Assembly (NCBI RefSeq): GCF_014217565.1
Contig: NZ_CP043661.1
Coordinates: 4,712,001-4,776,000, forward strand
Direction of reading: 5' to 3'
From: Kribbella qitaiheensis
Lineage (GTDB): Bacteria; Actinomycetota; Actinomycetes; Propionibacteriales; Kribbellaceae
Length of the DNA: 64,000 nt
Both the position numbers and the translations under genes were made by a program. Numbering within the stretch: position 1 is the stretch's first letter; each line of letters starts with the position of its first letter. Below are positions 42,860 to 51,346 of this stretch, piece after piece. The notes beneath the pieces were generated by a model that saw only the letters and a list, made by a program, of their open reading frames with translations, ran no database searches and was not told where the DNA came from.

Positions 42860-42952
42860 TTGCCACGCCCAGCGGCGTACGACCTGGGGATGATGGCGGG
42901 CCCTTCCAAAGGGTGATGAGGGGGTGGGGGTGATGGTGAATAGGTTCGGGGT

Positions 42953-44404
42953 ATGAGAATTTCGGTGGTGGGGCGGGGCAGGCGAGTGGTGGGGATGGTG
43001 GTTGCCGGGGTGCTGGCGGTGGGGGTGGTGCCGGCGGGAGCAGCGGCGGCGACCGAGGGGTTGCAGTGGGGTAAGTGTGCGGAGGAGTCGCAGGCGGAGT
43101 GTGCGAAGTTGACCGTGCCGCTGGACTGGTTGAAGCCGAGTGGAGTGAAGACCGAGTTGCTGGTGGCTCGGCTGCCCGCGAAGGATCAGGCGCACAGGCT
43201 TGGAGTACTGGCGTTCAATCCGGGCGGACCGGGTGGGCCGGGTGCGACCGCGATGGCGACGGGGGCTGTTGGCGAGGTGTTCTCGCAGCTTCGGGAGAAG
43301 TTCGACTTCGTCAGCTGGGATCCGCGCGGCACCGGTCAGTCGAGTGACCTGGACTGTGGGCCGGTACTGCGCCCCGGCGTACCGGTGTTTCCCAAGTCGA
43401 AGGCCGAGTACGACGCGATGGTGAAATCGAGTCGCGCTACCGGCGAGCATTGCCTGAAGCAGCACGGCGACCTGATGCGCAATCTCGACACCAGGACCGC
43501 GGCCCGCGACCTGGACGCGTTCCGGGCAGCGCTCGGGGTCGACAAGCTCAACTACTACGGGCCCTCGTACGGATCCTTCGTCGGGACCGTCTACGCCCAG
43601 CTCTTCCCGCACCGGATCAACCGGATGGTGATCGACGGGATCCTGGACCACGCCGCGGGCTCGACCGGGTTCATGCTCACCGAGGCGCGCCAGATGGAGT
43701 ACGGCTTCAACAAGTTCGCCGCCTGGTGCAAGACAGCACCGGATTGCGCGCTGCATGGGCGTGACGTGGGCAAGGTGTACGACGCGGTGGTCCGCAAGGC
43801 GGACAGGAAGCCGCTGCCCGGCGACTCGACCACGACGATCAACGGCGACGCGATCCGGATGTCGCTGCCCGTCTTCCTCCCCGCCGTCGGCGACTACGTC
43901 ACCCCGTGGACAGCGCTCGCAAAGGCGTTGGTGGACGCGGAGAAGGGCGACGGCTCCGGCTTCGTCGGCAACAGCTATGTGGGAGATCCCGGTACGACTT
44001 ACGCCGCGGTCTCGTGCATGGACTTCCCGCCGGAGTTCACCTCGTACGCCGACGCGAAGGCGCGGCTCGCTCTCGCCAAGGCAGTCGCGCCCCACGTCGG
44101 CGCGGCGGTGGAGGGCTGGGCGATCTCCGCGGCCTGCGCCGGCTGGCCGATTCCGCCGAGCAACCCGTGGCAGCCGACCCCCGTCAAGGACGCGCCGCCG
44201 ATCCTGATCGCCGGCAACACCCACGACCCGTCGACCCCGCTGGAATCGGCGCGCGGGTTGCAGCGGCAGCTTCGCGGTAGCCAACTGATGATCACAGACG
44301 TCTACGGTCACACTTCGTGGTTCAACTCTGACTGCGCGCGAACAGAAATCACGAAGTACCTGGAAACCGGCGTGATGCCGCTGAAACACCTGATCTGCCA
44401 CTAG
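42953..44404 (+). CDS. Secreted TAP-type alpha/beta hydrolase (SlpD/SlpE tripeptidyl-aminopeptidase-like)
   Basis: 483 residues. Signal peptide MRISVVGRGRRVVGMVVAGV ends near PAGAAAAT (about 32). The alpha/beta core has LAFNPGGPGGPGATAM (oxyanion), FVSWDPRGTGQSSDLDCG, the nucleophile elbow YYGPSYGSFVG, and the C-terminal TAP domain ILIAGNTHDPSTPLESARGL (Asp) plus VYGHTSW (His). It cleaves N-terminal tripeptides or esters outside the cell in relatives. Cysteines near the ends may form disulfides. Transcription is monocistronic from the preceding AT-poor gap; no regulator adjoins. Confidence 0.9.
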   Translation: MRISVVGRGRRVVGMVVAGVLAVGVVPAGAAAATEGLQWGKCAEESQAECAKLTVPLDWLKPSGVKTELLVARLPAKDQAHRLGVLAFNPGGPGGPGATAMATGAVGEVFSQLREKFDFVSWDPRGTGQSSDLDCGPVLRPGVPVFPKSKAEYDAMVKSSRATGEHCLKQHGDLMRNLDTRTAARDLDAFRAALGVDKLNYYGPSYGSFVGTVYAQLFPHRINRMVIDGILDHAAGSTGFMLTEARQMEYGFNKFAAWCKTAPDCALHGRDVGKVYDAVVRKADRKPLPGDSTTTINGDAIRMSLPVFLPAVGDYVTPWTALAKALVDAEKGDGSGFVGNSYVGDPGTTYAAVSCMDFPPEFTSYADAKARLALAKAVAPHVGAAVEGWAISAACAGWPIPPSNPWQPTPVKDAPPILIAGNTHDPSTPLESARGLQRQLRGSQLMITDVYGHTSWFNSDCARTEITKYLETGVMPLKHLICH

Positions 44405-44516
44405 CGCCAGGATCGGCCGTCAATGGCAGTTCGTTGCGATTGGTGGCCATCTGGTCTCCCGTTTTCGGTATCGGGCGGACCATGATGTGCAGCATGGGCG
44501 GATGGGAAGACCGGGG

Positions 44517-45299
44517 ATGAGCAATCTGCAGTTCGACCCGGAGGTTTCACGGCAGATCGAATCGGTCTATACGACGCCGGATGTGATCGAGCAGCGCCGG
44601 GTGGTGCGAATAGCGCTGGCCTTGCGACCGGGCGACCGGGTGCTCGATGTCGGCGTCGGCCCCGGGCTGCTGGCGGCCGAGATGGCCGCCGAGGTCGGCG
44701 CGGACGGACGGGTCTGTGGGATCGACATCAGCGACAGCATGCTGGCGATCGCCGGGTCCAGGGCGTCGGTGCCGGGCGGGCCGAAGATCGAGCTCGAACT
44801 CGGTTCCGCCGGCCGGCTCCCGCACGGTGCCGAGACCTTCGACGTGGTCGTCTCCACGCAGGTCCTCGAGTACGTCGACGACGTGGCCGGGGCGCTCAAC
44901 GAGATCCGCCGGGTACTACGGCCTGCCGGGCGCGTCGTCGTACTGGACACGGACTGGGACTCGATCGTCTGGCACTCCCGCGATGTCCAGCGCATGGGCC
45001 GGGTGCTGACGGCGTTCGAGGAACACCTCGAGAATCCGCATCTGCCCCGCACCCTCGGCGACTCGCTGGACAAGGCCGGTTTCACCGTCACCCACCGCGA
45101 GGTGGTCCCGATGCTGAACGCGCGCTTCGATCCCCGCACCTACAGCGCCGGGCTGATCGACATCGTGGCCGGCTTCGTTCCCGGCCGGGCCAAGGTCACC
45201 GAGCCGGAGGCACAGGCGTGGGCGGACGATCTCCGCAGCCTCGGAGACTCCTACTTCTTCAGCCTCAACCGCTTCCTCTTCGTCGCCTCAGCCCTTTAG
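44517..45299 (+). CDS. Class I SAM-dependent methyltransferase
   Basis: 260 residues. Motif I VLDVGVGPGLLAAEMAAEVG, motif II DGRVCGIDISDSMLAIA, motif IV FDVVVSTQVLEYVDDVAGAL and motif V/VI LRPAGRVVVLDTDWDSIVW. The C-terminal lobe is of the ubiE/ArsM-neighbour type without cysteines for arsenic. I start it at ATG 44517 (MSNLQFDPEV); ATG 44502 or an earlier GTG are in frame. The 3' end overlaps the truncated TetR gene by 12 bp tail-to-tail. The substrate is unknown. Confidence 0.87.
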   Translation: MSNLQFDPEVSRQIESVYTTPDVIEQRRVVRIALALRPGDRVLDVGVGPGLLAAEMAAEVGADGRVCGIDISDSMLAIAGSRASVPGGPKIELELGSAGRLPHGAETFDVVVSTQVLEYVDDVAGALNEIRRVLRPAGRVVVLDTDWDSIVWHSRDVQRMGRVLTAFEEHLENPHLPRTLGDSLDKAGFTVTHREVVPMLNARFDPRTYSAGLIDIVAGFVPGRAKVTEPEAQAWADDLRSLGDSYFFSLNRFLFVASAL

Positions 45300-45840
45300 C
45301 AACCGGCTGACGGTCGCCGAGCCGATCTCACCCAGTGCCTCGGGTGTCATCTCGGTCTTCATCAGGAACTGCAGGCCCTGCTGGATCGCGAGCAGTAACC
45401 GGCCGAGCTCCCGCCGATTCGTGTCCTCGGGCAGATCTCCTTCGGCCACCGCCCGCGCCACCGCGTTCGTGAAGCAGTCCTCCACCGCCTGGTACGTCGC
45501 TCGCGCGCAGCCGGTGACCTCGGGATCCCGCGCTGCCAGTTCGGTGGAACTGTTCGCCAGGAAGCAGCCGCGGGTCATCGGCACCGGCCCGTCCTGGCCA
45601 TCAGCCGGCTCGGGGATGAAGAACCCACGCAGTACGTCGATCGCCCGTTCGCCCCTGGCGACCGCGTCGCAGACACCGTCGGCCGTGTCGTGCGCATAGC
45701 TGCCCAGCACCTTGAGGAAGAGTTGGTGCTTGTCACCGAACGCGCCGTACAGGCTGCCCTTCCCCAGTCCGGTCGCCTTCATCAGGTCGTCCATCGAGGT
45801 CGCCGCGTACCCACGACGCTGGAGTACTTCGGCGGCAAGC
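45288..45840 (-). pseudogene. TetR-family regulator, 5'-truncated
   Basis: The readable protein runs from about AAEVLQRRGYAATSMDDLMKA through TGLGKGSLYGAFGDKHQLFL (HTH recognition helix) to the ligand domain with DCFTNAVARAVAEGDLPEDT and a stop at 45288. The first helix of the DNA-binding domain and any start codon are missing. Reading upstream enters the SDR gene in antisense. An internal ATG at 45794 (MDDLMKATG) would give a product lacking helix 1. The end matches the TetR_C_16/AcrR-like group. Loss of the head together with the SDR head points to a deletion. Confidence 0.72.
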
Positions 45841-46370
45841 TCGACATCTTGGTGAACAACGCCGCGGCCGATCAGGCCTACCCGCAGGGCGCGACCTCGA
45901 TCCCGGACGAGGCGTGGCTGGCTTCTTTGAACATCAACTATCTGAGTGCCGTCCGGGTGACCGATCGGTTCCTACCGGCCCTGATCGAGGCCAAGGGCGC
46001 GATCGTGAACCTCTCGTCGACCGTCACCCTGGACAACGTTCCGGCGCTCGCCCACTACGCGGGGGCGAAGGCCGCGCTGGAGAAGTACAGCCAGACCCTC
46101 GCCGCCGAGCTGGCTCCGCAGGGCGTCCGGCTCAATGTGGTGATTCCGGGCAACGTGACGACGCCGGGCGCGGACAAGATCCGGCAGGATCTCGCCGACG
46201 CGGCCGGTATCCCGGTCGAGGCGATCACCGACGGTACGCCGCTCGGCCGCAAGGGCATCCCGACCGATATCGCGGAGGCGGTCGGCTTCCTCGCCTCCGG
46301 CCAGGCGGAGTGGATCACCGGTACGACGTTGCTGGTGGAGGGCGGGGCATCGGTCGGCCTGGTCGCCTGA
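45819..46370 (+). pseudogene. Short-chain dehydrogenase/reductase, 5'-truncated
   Basis: Similarity begins LEYFGGKLDILVNNAAADQA and continues INYLSAVRVTDRFLPALIEA, IVNLSSTVTLDNVPALAHYAGAKAALEKY (Ser, Tyr and Lys of the active site present) and GVRLNVVIPGNVTTPGA to TGTTLLVEGGASVGLVA. The N-terminal Rossmann turn (TGxxxGIG) and cofactor half are absent, so it cannot bind NAD(P). The in-frame sequence before 45819 is antisense TetR. About 80 residues are missing. It is head-to-head with the truncated TetR. Confidence 0.75.
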
Positions 46371-46739
46371 CACACGCTCTCACCCGGCCTGCTGTCGCGT
46401 TTCGTCAAGCAGGCGGTCGATGTGGGCCCTCCGACCCAGGGGCGGGCGTACCGTGGGATACGCCCGCCACCGTCGGTCGTCCTCCCGCCCCTCAGTGGGA
46501 GAACTCGCGGCTCGGTGAGCACCACCCATGCCCGAATGGGGCCGACTGAACCGCGGGACACGTAAAGAAGTACCCCATCGGCGTGGCCGTGAACCAACCC
46601 GGGGCCGAAAACTTGACGTTCCTCAAACCTTCGGCCGGTCGACCGGCCGTGGACGGGTGGGCCCACTGGCACCTACTCTGAAAAACGGTTCCGTGGCCGG
46701 GGGAGGCTGTGGGCGCTTCAAAGGGGGAGGGGAACATCG
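46371..46739. other. 369-bp leader region with a 10-bp hairpin, no gene seen
   Basis: It holds a terminator-like hairpin GGCGGGCGTA / TACGCCCGCC (46442-46469) after the SDR gene and then about 270 bp before the acidic peptide. The sequence cttgacgttcctcaa near 46613 could hold a promoter. A purine-rich AAAGGGGGAGGGGAA ribosome site precedes 46740. I could not match a known riboswitch by eye. Confidence 0.5.
46442..46469 (+). terminator. Hairpin terminator after the SDR remnant
   Basis: A 10-bp perfect stem GGCGGGCGTA / TACGCCCGCC with an 8-nt loop. Confidence 0.75.
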
Positions 46740-46859
46740 ATGACGGACGTCTTCGCAGCAGTCCACGAAGATGAGCTGACCGAGGAAGACCTGGACGTTC
46801 TGGAGGCGCTCGGCGCCGCCGAGGACGCGGACCGGATCCTTGGAGAAATAGATGCCTGA
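46740..46859 (+). CDS. Acidic 39-residue peptide upstream of a peptidoglycan-active protein
   Basis: ATG 46740 to TGA 46859: MTDVFAAVHEDELTEEDLDV, then LEALGAAEDADRILGEIDA. It has a very strong ribosome site (GGGGGAGGGG) and overlaps the next gene by 8 bp (ATG 46852). About 14 of 39 residues are Asp or Glu with only one Arg; it is predicted to be one or two amphipathic helices. It has no signal or Cys. Size and position could suit a chaperone or antidote for the enzyme, or a leader peptide. No known family is recognised. Translational coupling makes a shared role likely. Confidence 0.6.
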   Translation: MTDVFAAVHEDELTEEDLDVLEALGAAEDADRILGEIDA

Positions 46860-47622
46860 GGCAAGGGTTATCTGGCGGGGCAAGCAGCTGAACCAGCGGA
46901 CCGTGGCGATGATCCAGGCCGCGGAACGGCTGGCGAAGTTCCAGTTCACGATCATCCAGGGGTCCTACAACAAGGGTGGCGTAGCAGCCTCGGCCGGCAC
47001 CCACGACGGTGGCGGTGCGGTCGATGTCGACTGCGACGACCTCAATCCGGCCCAGCGGAAGGCCGTCGTACTGGCGTTGCGTCAGGTCGGGTTCGCGGCC
47101 TGGCTGCGGACGCCGGCGCAGGCGGGCTGGCCGTACCACGTGCACGGCATCGCGCAGGGCGACAAGGATCTGTCTCGCGGCGGGGCCAACCAGGTCGCGG
47201 AGTACAGGCGCTGCCGCAACGGACTCGCGAACCGCGGCAAGGACGACGGCCCGCCCGGGTACTACGGGATGACGTGGGAGCTGTTCCTGCACTACCACCC
47301 GAACCCGGCGCCCGGAGTACAGCAGCCACCGGTGCCGAACACCACGATCTCGATGGGTGCGATGGAGTACGCACGGACGCACGACTCGATGAACGGCGTC
47401 TGGGGCGCGGATCGGGCCCAGGTGCTCGCGTGGGCGGCGCATCCGAAGATCGCTGCGATCAGCAAGGCCGAGACGCGACCGCCGGCCGGGGTGCCGTGGC
47501 ATCTGCACTTCCAGCAGATGACCAAGAAGATCCAGGTCAAGTTCAAGCTGCCGGCGACGGGCGTCTTCAACGCCGCGACCGCGGCGATCATGAAGCGCTA
47601 CGGCTACACGATCATCGCCTGA
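46852..47622 (+). CDS. Signal-less protein with M15-like and peptidoglycan-binding domains
   Basis: 256 residues. Residues about 10-150 resemble D-Ala-D-Ala peptidase/extensin-type folds: AAERLAKFQFTIIQGSYNKG, SAGTHDGGGAVDVDCDDL (His, Asp of an M15-type metal site) and GWPYHVHGIAQGDKDLS (second His). The C-terminal 80 residues resemble a peptidoglycan-binding module (WHLHFQQMTKKIQVKFKL, GVFNAATAAIMKRYGY). No signal peptide or membrane segment occurs, although the target lies outside. It would need lysis, a holin or a special exporter, as for endolysins. It overlaps the acidic peptide gene by 8 bp and is followed by a terminator. Confidence 0.75.
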   Translation: MPEARVIWRGKQLNQRTVAMIQAAERLAKFQFTIIQGSYNKGGVAASAGTHDGGGAVDVDCDDLNPAQRKAVVLALRQVGFAAWLRTPAQAGWPYHVHGIAQGDKDLSRGGANQVAEYRRCRNGLANRGKDDGPPGYYGMTWELFLHYHPNPAPGVQQPPVPNTTISMGAMEYARTHDSMNGVWGADRAQVLAWAAHPKIAAISKAETRPPAGVPWHLHFQQMTKKIQVKFKLPATGVFNAATAAIMKRYGYTIIA

Positions 47623-47649
47623 GCCTTCTTCGGTCGCAGGGCACGTGAC

Positions 47650-47681
47650 AAGGCCCCACCGGTAGCAGCCGGTGGGGCCTT
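47650..47681 (+). terminator. Rho-independent terminator after the M15-like gene
   Basis: A 13-bp perfect stem AAGGCCCCACCGG / CCGGTGGGGCCTT with loop TAGCAG. Confidence 0.93.
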
Positions 47682-47781
47682 ATTGATCCACTACCACCCG
47701 GCATTCCGGTGCAGCTGTGGAGGTGGAGAGCGGAACCGACGCCGATACAGGGGTCAAGACGTCAGCTCCGCTTGTCTGGGG

Positions 47782-48096
47782 TTATCTCGGGTCGACCGCC
47801 CACACGTGGGCCTGGTGGAACTCGAGCTGCTGCCGCATCCCGCCCGGTGCTCCGACCGCGCCGAGGTGCTGAAGAGTCGGTACTACGACCGCCCGTACGT
47901 CCGTCCGCTTCGCCTCGTCCAGCAGCGCGTGGAACGCGGCGGACTCGGCGGCGTCCCGCTCGGTGTAGACCGTGCCGAGGGTGTACCCCTCGATGCTGGC
48001 GAACAGCGCCAGCGAGTCGGTCGCCGCGGCCAGTTCCTCCGCGCAGCTCAACGCGTCGGCTCTTACGTAGCCGAGCAACGTCGGGCGGGTGGTCAT
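47782..48096 (-). CDS. Resolvase-fold protein lacking the catalytic serine
   Basis: 104 residues. TLLGYVRADALSCAEELAAA aligns with the start of serine-recombinase N-domains (GYVRVSTxEQ), but the nucleophile Ser is replaced by Ala-Asp. The body YTLGTVYTERDAAESAAFHA and TDVRAVVVPTLQHLG follows the fold, with no recombinase C-domain or HTH. It is therefore not an active recombinase; small versions are used as regulatory or protein-interaction modules. The start overlaps the stop of the 66-residue gene by 4 bp. Function is unknown. Confidence 0.72.
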   Translation of the reverse strand: MTTRPTLLGYVRADALSCAEELAAATDSLALFASIEGYTLGTVYTERDAAESAAFHALLDEAKRTDVRAVVVPTLQHLGAVGAPGGMRQQLEFHQAHVWAVDPR

Positions 48097-48293
48097 CGCG
48101 ACATTTCCGGGGCGGACATCGCCGTCACCAGAACCGGCTCACTGGTCACTCGCAGCGACGCGAACCGGCGGCGCATGGCTTCTTCGTACTGCGCGGCCTG
48201 ATCTGCGGCGGTGGTGTGATCCGCGATCGGGTGGGCGCCGAACCAGACCCGCACGCGGCGGTGCGGTGCGGTGGTCTCGAACGACTCGGTCAT
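48093..48293 (-). CDS. Small hypothetical protein, 66 residues, coupled to the resolvase-fold gene
   Basis: From ATG 48293: MTESFETTAPHRRVRVWFGA and ADHTTAADQAAQYEEAMRRR, ending SAPEMSR. GAAGGA lies 8 bp upstream. The ATGA overlap with the next gene indicates co-translation. The first part is a strand-rich RVRVWFG motif and the rest a helix. I do not recognise it. Confidence 0.65.
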   Translation of the reverse strand: MTESFETTAPHRRVRVWFGAHPIADHTTAADQAAQYEEAMRRRFASLRVTSEPVLVTAMSAPEMSR

Positions 48294-48610
48294 CTTCGGT
48301 CCTTCGTCTGCGGGGGCGGTCTCCTTAAGAGAAGAAGACCGCAAAAAGGCGGGCCGGGGAATGAACGGGCAAGGACCTTTACAGAGGCCTTACGCCACCG
48401 CCGGAGATCGCGGGGCTGCGGGTCTGGTGACAACGGTGAAACCCCTGGTCAGAGCGGTTGGGACCGGTTTCGGGCCGGATTCGGATTTGGCCCTGTCAAG
48501 AATGTTCGCAGGGATTTACCAATAACGATTCGAACACCGCGGTTGTTCGATGGAGGTGGAATTGTCGGACGTCCTGGTAACCCTTGGCGGCCGGCTGACC
48601 ACAGAGCGAT
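48294..48610. other. 317-bp intergenic region with no gene seen
   Basis: It contains an inverted repeat GCGGTCT / AGACCGC around 48318-48344, close to the 66-residue gene start, and the promoter of that operon. The remainder (48360-48600) has short open frames without coding bias. Confidence 0.45.
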
Positions 48611-49816
48611 TCATCGTGTCGCCCGGGTCAGCGCGGCGGGGTGCGCCGGGACGGCCAGCAGGGTGACCGGGGCGGCCAGCAGGGCCGAGACGGCGAGGAG
48701 ATTCAGGGTCGCCGGGAGGTCGGTGAGCTTGATCAGGGCAGGGGCGATCAGGGCACCCAAAATGACTGAGAGTGAATCCATCGCATAGAAGAGCGCGCCG
48801 ATCCGGGCCAGCATCCCGGTCGGGGTGACGCGCTGGACGGTGGTCTCGGCGGTGATCAGAAGGACGCTGCCCGGGATCCCGATCAGCGTGCCGGCGACCA
48901 CGGCCCAGCTCAGGTCGGGTGCGTTGACCAGGGCGACGTACGCGGCCGCGGTGGCGATCTGGGTGGCGACCAGGAGGTTGCGGACGCTCAGCCAGGTCTG
49001 GGCTTTCGTACTGATCGCGGCGCCGAGGAGGAAACCTGCTCCGAGGCCGGAGATCAGGTAGCCGATGCCGTATCCGGGCGCGTGCAGGCGTTCGACGGTC
49101 AGGGGCACGAGGAGAGCGGTGATTCCGGCGTTGGCGGTAAGGAAGATTCCGTTGCCGACCAGGATCCCGCGCAGGATCTTGCTCCGGCGGAGGTATTTCA
49201 GGCCGTGCAGGGCGCCTCGCGCCTCTTGCTGTTCGGTGGGTCTCGGTGCCCGGCGCCGGCTCACTGCCGCGATGATTGCCGCAGACAACAAATAGCTGAT
49301 GATGTCGACGGCCAGCACGAACCGGATGCCTGGGCCCGCCAGCAGTACGGCGCCGAGCGGTGGCGCGACGAGGCGGATGACGCTGCCCGAGAATGCGGTC
49401 AGGGAGTTGGCGGCGGCGAGGTCTTCGCCGGTGCCGACGACGGTTGGCGTCAGTGCGCGAGCGGCGGGACGGAAGACTGTCGTGGCGACGTTCTCGGCGA
49501 GGACGGCGACATAGATGATCCACACCCGGTCGGCGCTGTCCGCGAACAGGATCGACGCCACCGCCATCGCGCCGGCGAGATCGGCCAGCCACATCGCGCG
49601 GGACAGATTCCACCGATCCAGCAATGCGCCTGCCCAGGGTCCGATCACCAACGCGGGAAGGGATTCCAGCGCCAGCGTCAGTCCGGTCGCCGCTGCCGAT
49701 CCGGTCAAGGCGAACACCTGCACCGGAATCGCCACCACCAGCAGCCATGACCCGATTCCCGAGATCGCATTGCTGGTCCAGAGCAGTCTGAAGTCGTGGT
49801 TCCGGAGGATTCTCAC
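48611..49816 (-). CDS. MFS transporter (MefA/DHA3-like)
   Basis: About 401 residues and 12 membrane segments. It begins VRILRNHDFRLLWTSNAISG, with SWLLVVAIPVQVFALTGSAA and the motif-A loop WAGALLDRWNLSRAMWLADL. Mid-protein ILRGILVGNGIFLTANAGIT opens the second half. Drug or macrolide efflux is the usual role. GTG at 49816 or GTG at 49843 may start it. An XRE regulator gene is divergent with a very short gap, so control by it is likely. Confidence 0.87.
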   Translation of the reverse strand: MRILRNHDFRLLWTSNAISGIGSWLLVVAIPVQVFALTGSAAATGLTLALESLPALVIGPWAGALLDRWNLSRAMWLADLAGAMAVASILFADSADRVWIIYVAVLAENVATTVFRPAARALTPTVVGTGEDLAAANSLTAFSGSVIRLVAPPLGAVLLAGPGIRFVLAVDIISYLLSAAIIAAVSRRRAPRPTEQQEARGALHGLKYLRRSKILRGILVGNGIFLTANAGITALLVPLTVERLHAPGYGIGYLISGLGAGFLLGAAISTKAQTWLSVRNLLVATQIATAAAYVALVNAPDLSWAVVAGTLIGIPGSVLLITAETTVQRVTPTGMLARIGALFYAMDSLSVILGALIAPALIKLTDLPATLNLLAVSALLAAPVTLLAVPAHPAALTRATR

Positions 49817-49873
49817 TTGCCGGAAAGTATCTCCTGAGAACACTGATTGGCAATAGTGTTTTGTGAGGATAGA

Positions 49874-50305
49874 GTGTTCCGGGTGGACGAACTCGAGCTG
49901 GGCAGCGCACTCCGAGCCCGCCGCAAGGCAACCGACCGCACGATCGCCTCAGTCGCCGTCGACGCCGGCCTCTCGGTCCCCTACATCGCCAACCTCGAGA
50001 ACGGCCGCGGCAACCCAACGTTGGCCGCCCTGACCCGCCTCTCCGCTGCGCTAGGCGCCACCCTCACCGTCTCCCTCGGCGACACCCCCGCCCCGCCTCA
50101 CGACGAGGCGGTCGCCTCTCTGGTGGACAACTCAGACCGCGCCACGCGAGTGATCCGCCAACTAGCCGTCTCCCGGGGCACCACCCGCCGCGCAGTACGA
50201 GAGCACCTGATCACCGCCCTCGAAGCACTCTCTCCCCTACTCCCCAACACCCCAACGACCGCCGACCTCCACCGCCTACTGGACCTAACCCTCCTCGCGG
50301 ACTAA
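49874..50305 (+). CDS. XRE-family helix-turn-helix regulator
   Basis: 143 residues. HTH: LGSALRARRKATDRTIASVAVDAGLSVPYIANLENGRGNPTLAAL. The C-terminal 70 residues (ASLVDNSDRATRVIRQLAVS, LITALEALSPLL) form a helical dimerisation region. Start GTG 49874 (GAGGA close upstream) or GTG 49883. It is divergent from the MFS gene at 48611, whose start lies about 30-60 bp away. The common control region suggests auto- and cross-regulation. Confidence 0.85.
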   Translation: MFRVDELELGSALRARRKATDRTIASVAVDAGLSVPYIANLENGRGNPTLAALTRLSAALGATLTVSLGDTPAPPHDEAVASLVDNSDRATRVIRQLAVSRGTTRRAVREHLITALEALSPLLPNTPTTADLHRLLDLTLLAD

Positions 50306-50341
50306 CCCACCAGTTGGGGGAGTGCGGGCTAGGGTCGTGGG

Positions 50342-51118
50342 GTGGAGATCGGGGCGCGGATCGCATCCGCTCAGTTGCAAGGGTTGATTCGGTCGCGGCG
50401 GCAGATCGTGGCCGGGCCGCTGGTGGGGTTGTTGAGCGACAGCGACTTGTGGTTCTTGTCGACTGTGGTGGCAGCTGAGCCGGGGACGGCGTTCGACCCG
50501 GAGGAAGTGCCGTGGGCGATCGACACGATCCGGAAGGCGTTCGCGGCTGAGGGGCGTTGGGTCAGTGCGGAGTTGATCGAGGAAGCCAACCCGGGGCTGG
50601 CCGACGCGCTCGCCGCCAACGGGATGACGATCGTGTCCCGTCCGCCGCTGTTGGTGGTCGAGCCCGCCGGCTTGGTCCTGCCCGAGTTCCCCGAGGGCGT
50701 GACAGCCTCGGTCGTCACCTCTGCCGAGGAGCGGTCGCAGGTGGACGCGATCGCTGCCGATGCGTACGAGCTGGACCTCGGCGAGAATCCGTTCCAGCCC
50801 GACCCGGCCAACGGCGCGAGTGTGCTGATCCGGCTGGACGGCGTAGCGGTGGCTACGGCTGTCTGGACCGCGGTGGCCGATGGCGTCACCGAGGTCGCCG
50901 GAGTCGGCACACTCCACTCGCACCGACGGCGTGGGTTCGGCGCGATCGCCACGGCGTACGCGACCCAGCAGGCATTCGAGCTCGGCGGCGCGACCCTCGC
51001 GTGGCTGACTCCCGGCGACGATGGCGCGGACCGGATCTATCGGCGACTCGGCTACGCGCCGAAGGCGACCGCAGTACACCTCGGCGATCCAGGCGGTCAT
51101 CTGGCGGACCTGCGGTAA
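50342..51118 (+). CDS. GNAT-family N-acetyltransferase
   Basis: 258 residues from GTG 50342. The C-terminal GNAT part has VTEVAGVGTLHSHRRRGFGAIATAYATQQA (acetyl-CoA loop RRRGFG), TLAWLTPGDDGADRIYRRLGYAPKA. The N-terminal 130 residues are a separate helical region (IGARIASAQLQGLIRSRRQI, LSDSDLWFLSTVVAAEPGTA). It is 36 bp downstream of the XRE gene and may share its transcript. The substrate is unknown. Confidence 0.82.
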   Translation: MEIGARIASAQLQGLIRSRRQIVAGPLVGLLSDSDLWFLSTVVAAEPGTAFDPEEVPWAIDTIRKAFAAEGRWVSAELIEEANPGLADALAANGMTIVSRPPLLVVEPAGLVLPEFPEGVTASVVTSAEERSQVDAIAADAYELDLGENPFQPDPANGASVLIRLDGVAVATAVWTAVADGVTEVAGVGTLHSHRRRGFGAIATAYATQQAFELGGATLAWLTPGDDGADRIYRRLGYAPKATAVHLGDPGGHLADLR

Positions 51119-51346
51119 CGCCTCGCACCTGAACGACGGCAATCACTTCCGAGCACGTGTGCGGCGCTGTGGTGCCGCTCGTACTCGTACCTCTTGGCCC
51201 GCAGCACCACAAACCCGCCGGACAGCATGAGCTGTACCTGACCACCCTCCAACTGTGGGCGTGTTAGGTGAGGGGTCGGGAGTTGGGTGGACGTGTGGCA
51301 GCGGCCGGCGCCTTCGGGGAAGGGCCGGCCGTTGGAGGAGTGTGGT

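Noticed and set aside
46371..46739. c-di-AMP (ydaO) riboswitch before the peptidoglycan-active gene
   Set aside because: Such riboswitches occur before actinobacterial wall hydrolases, but I could not align the conserved core by eye. A covariance-model search would settle it.
47782..48096. Active serine recombinase of a mobile element
   Set aside because: The catalytic serine and the recombinase C-domain are missing, and no attachment repeats flank it.
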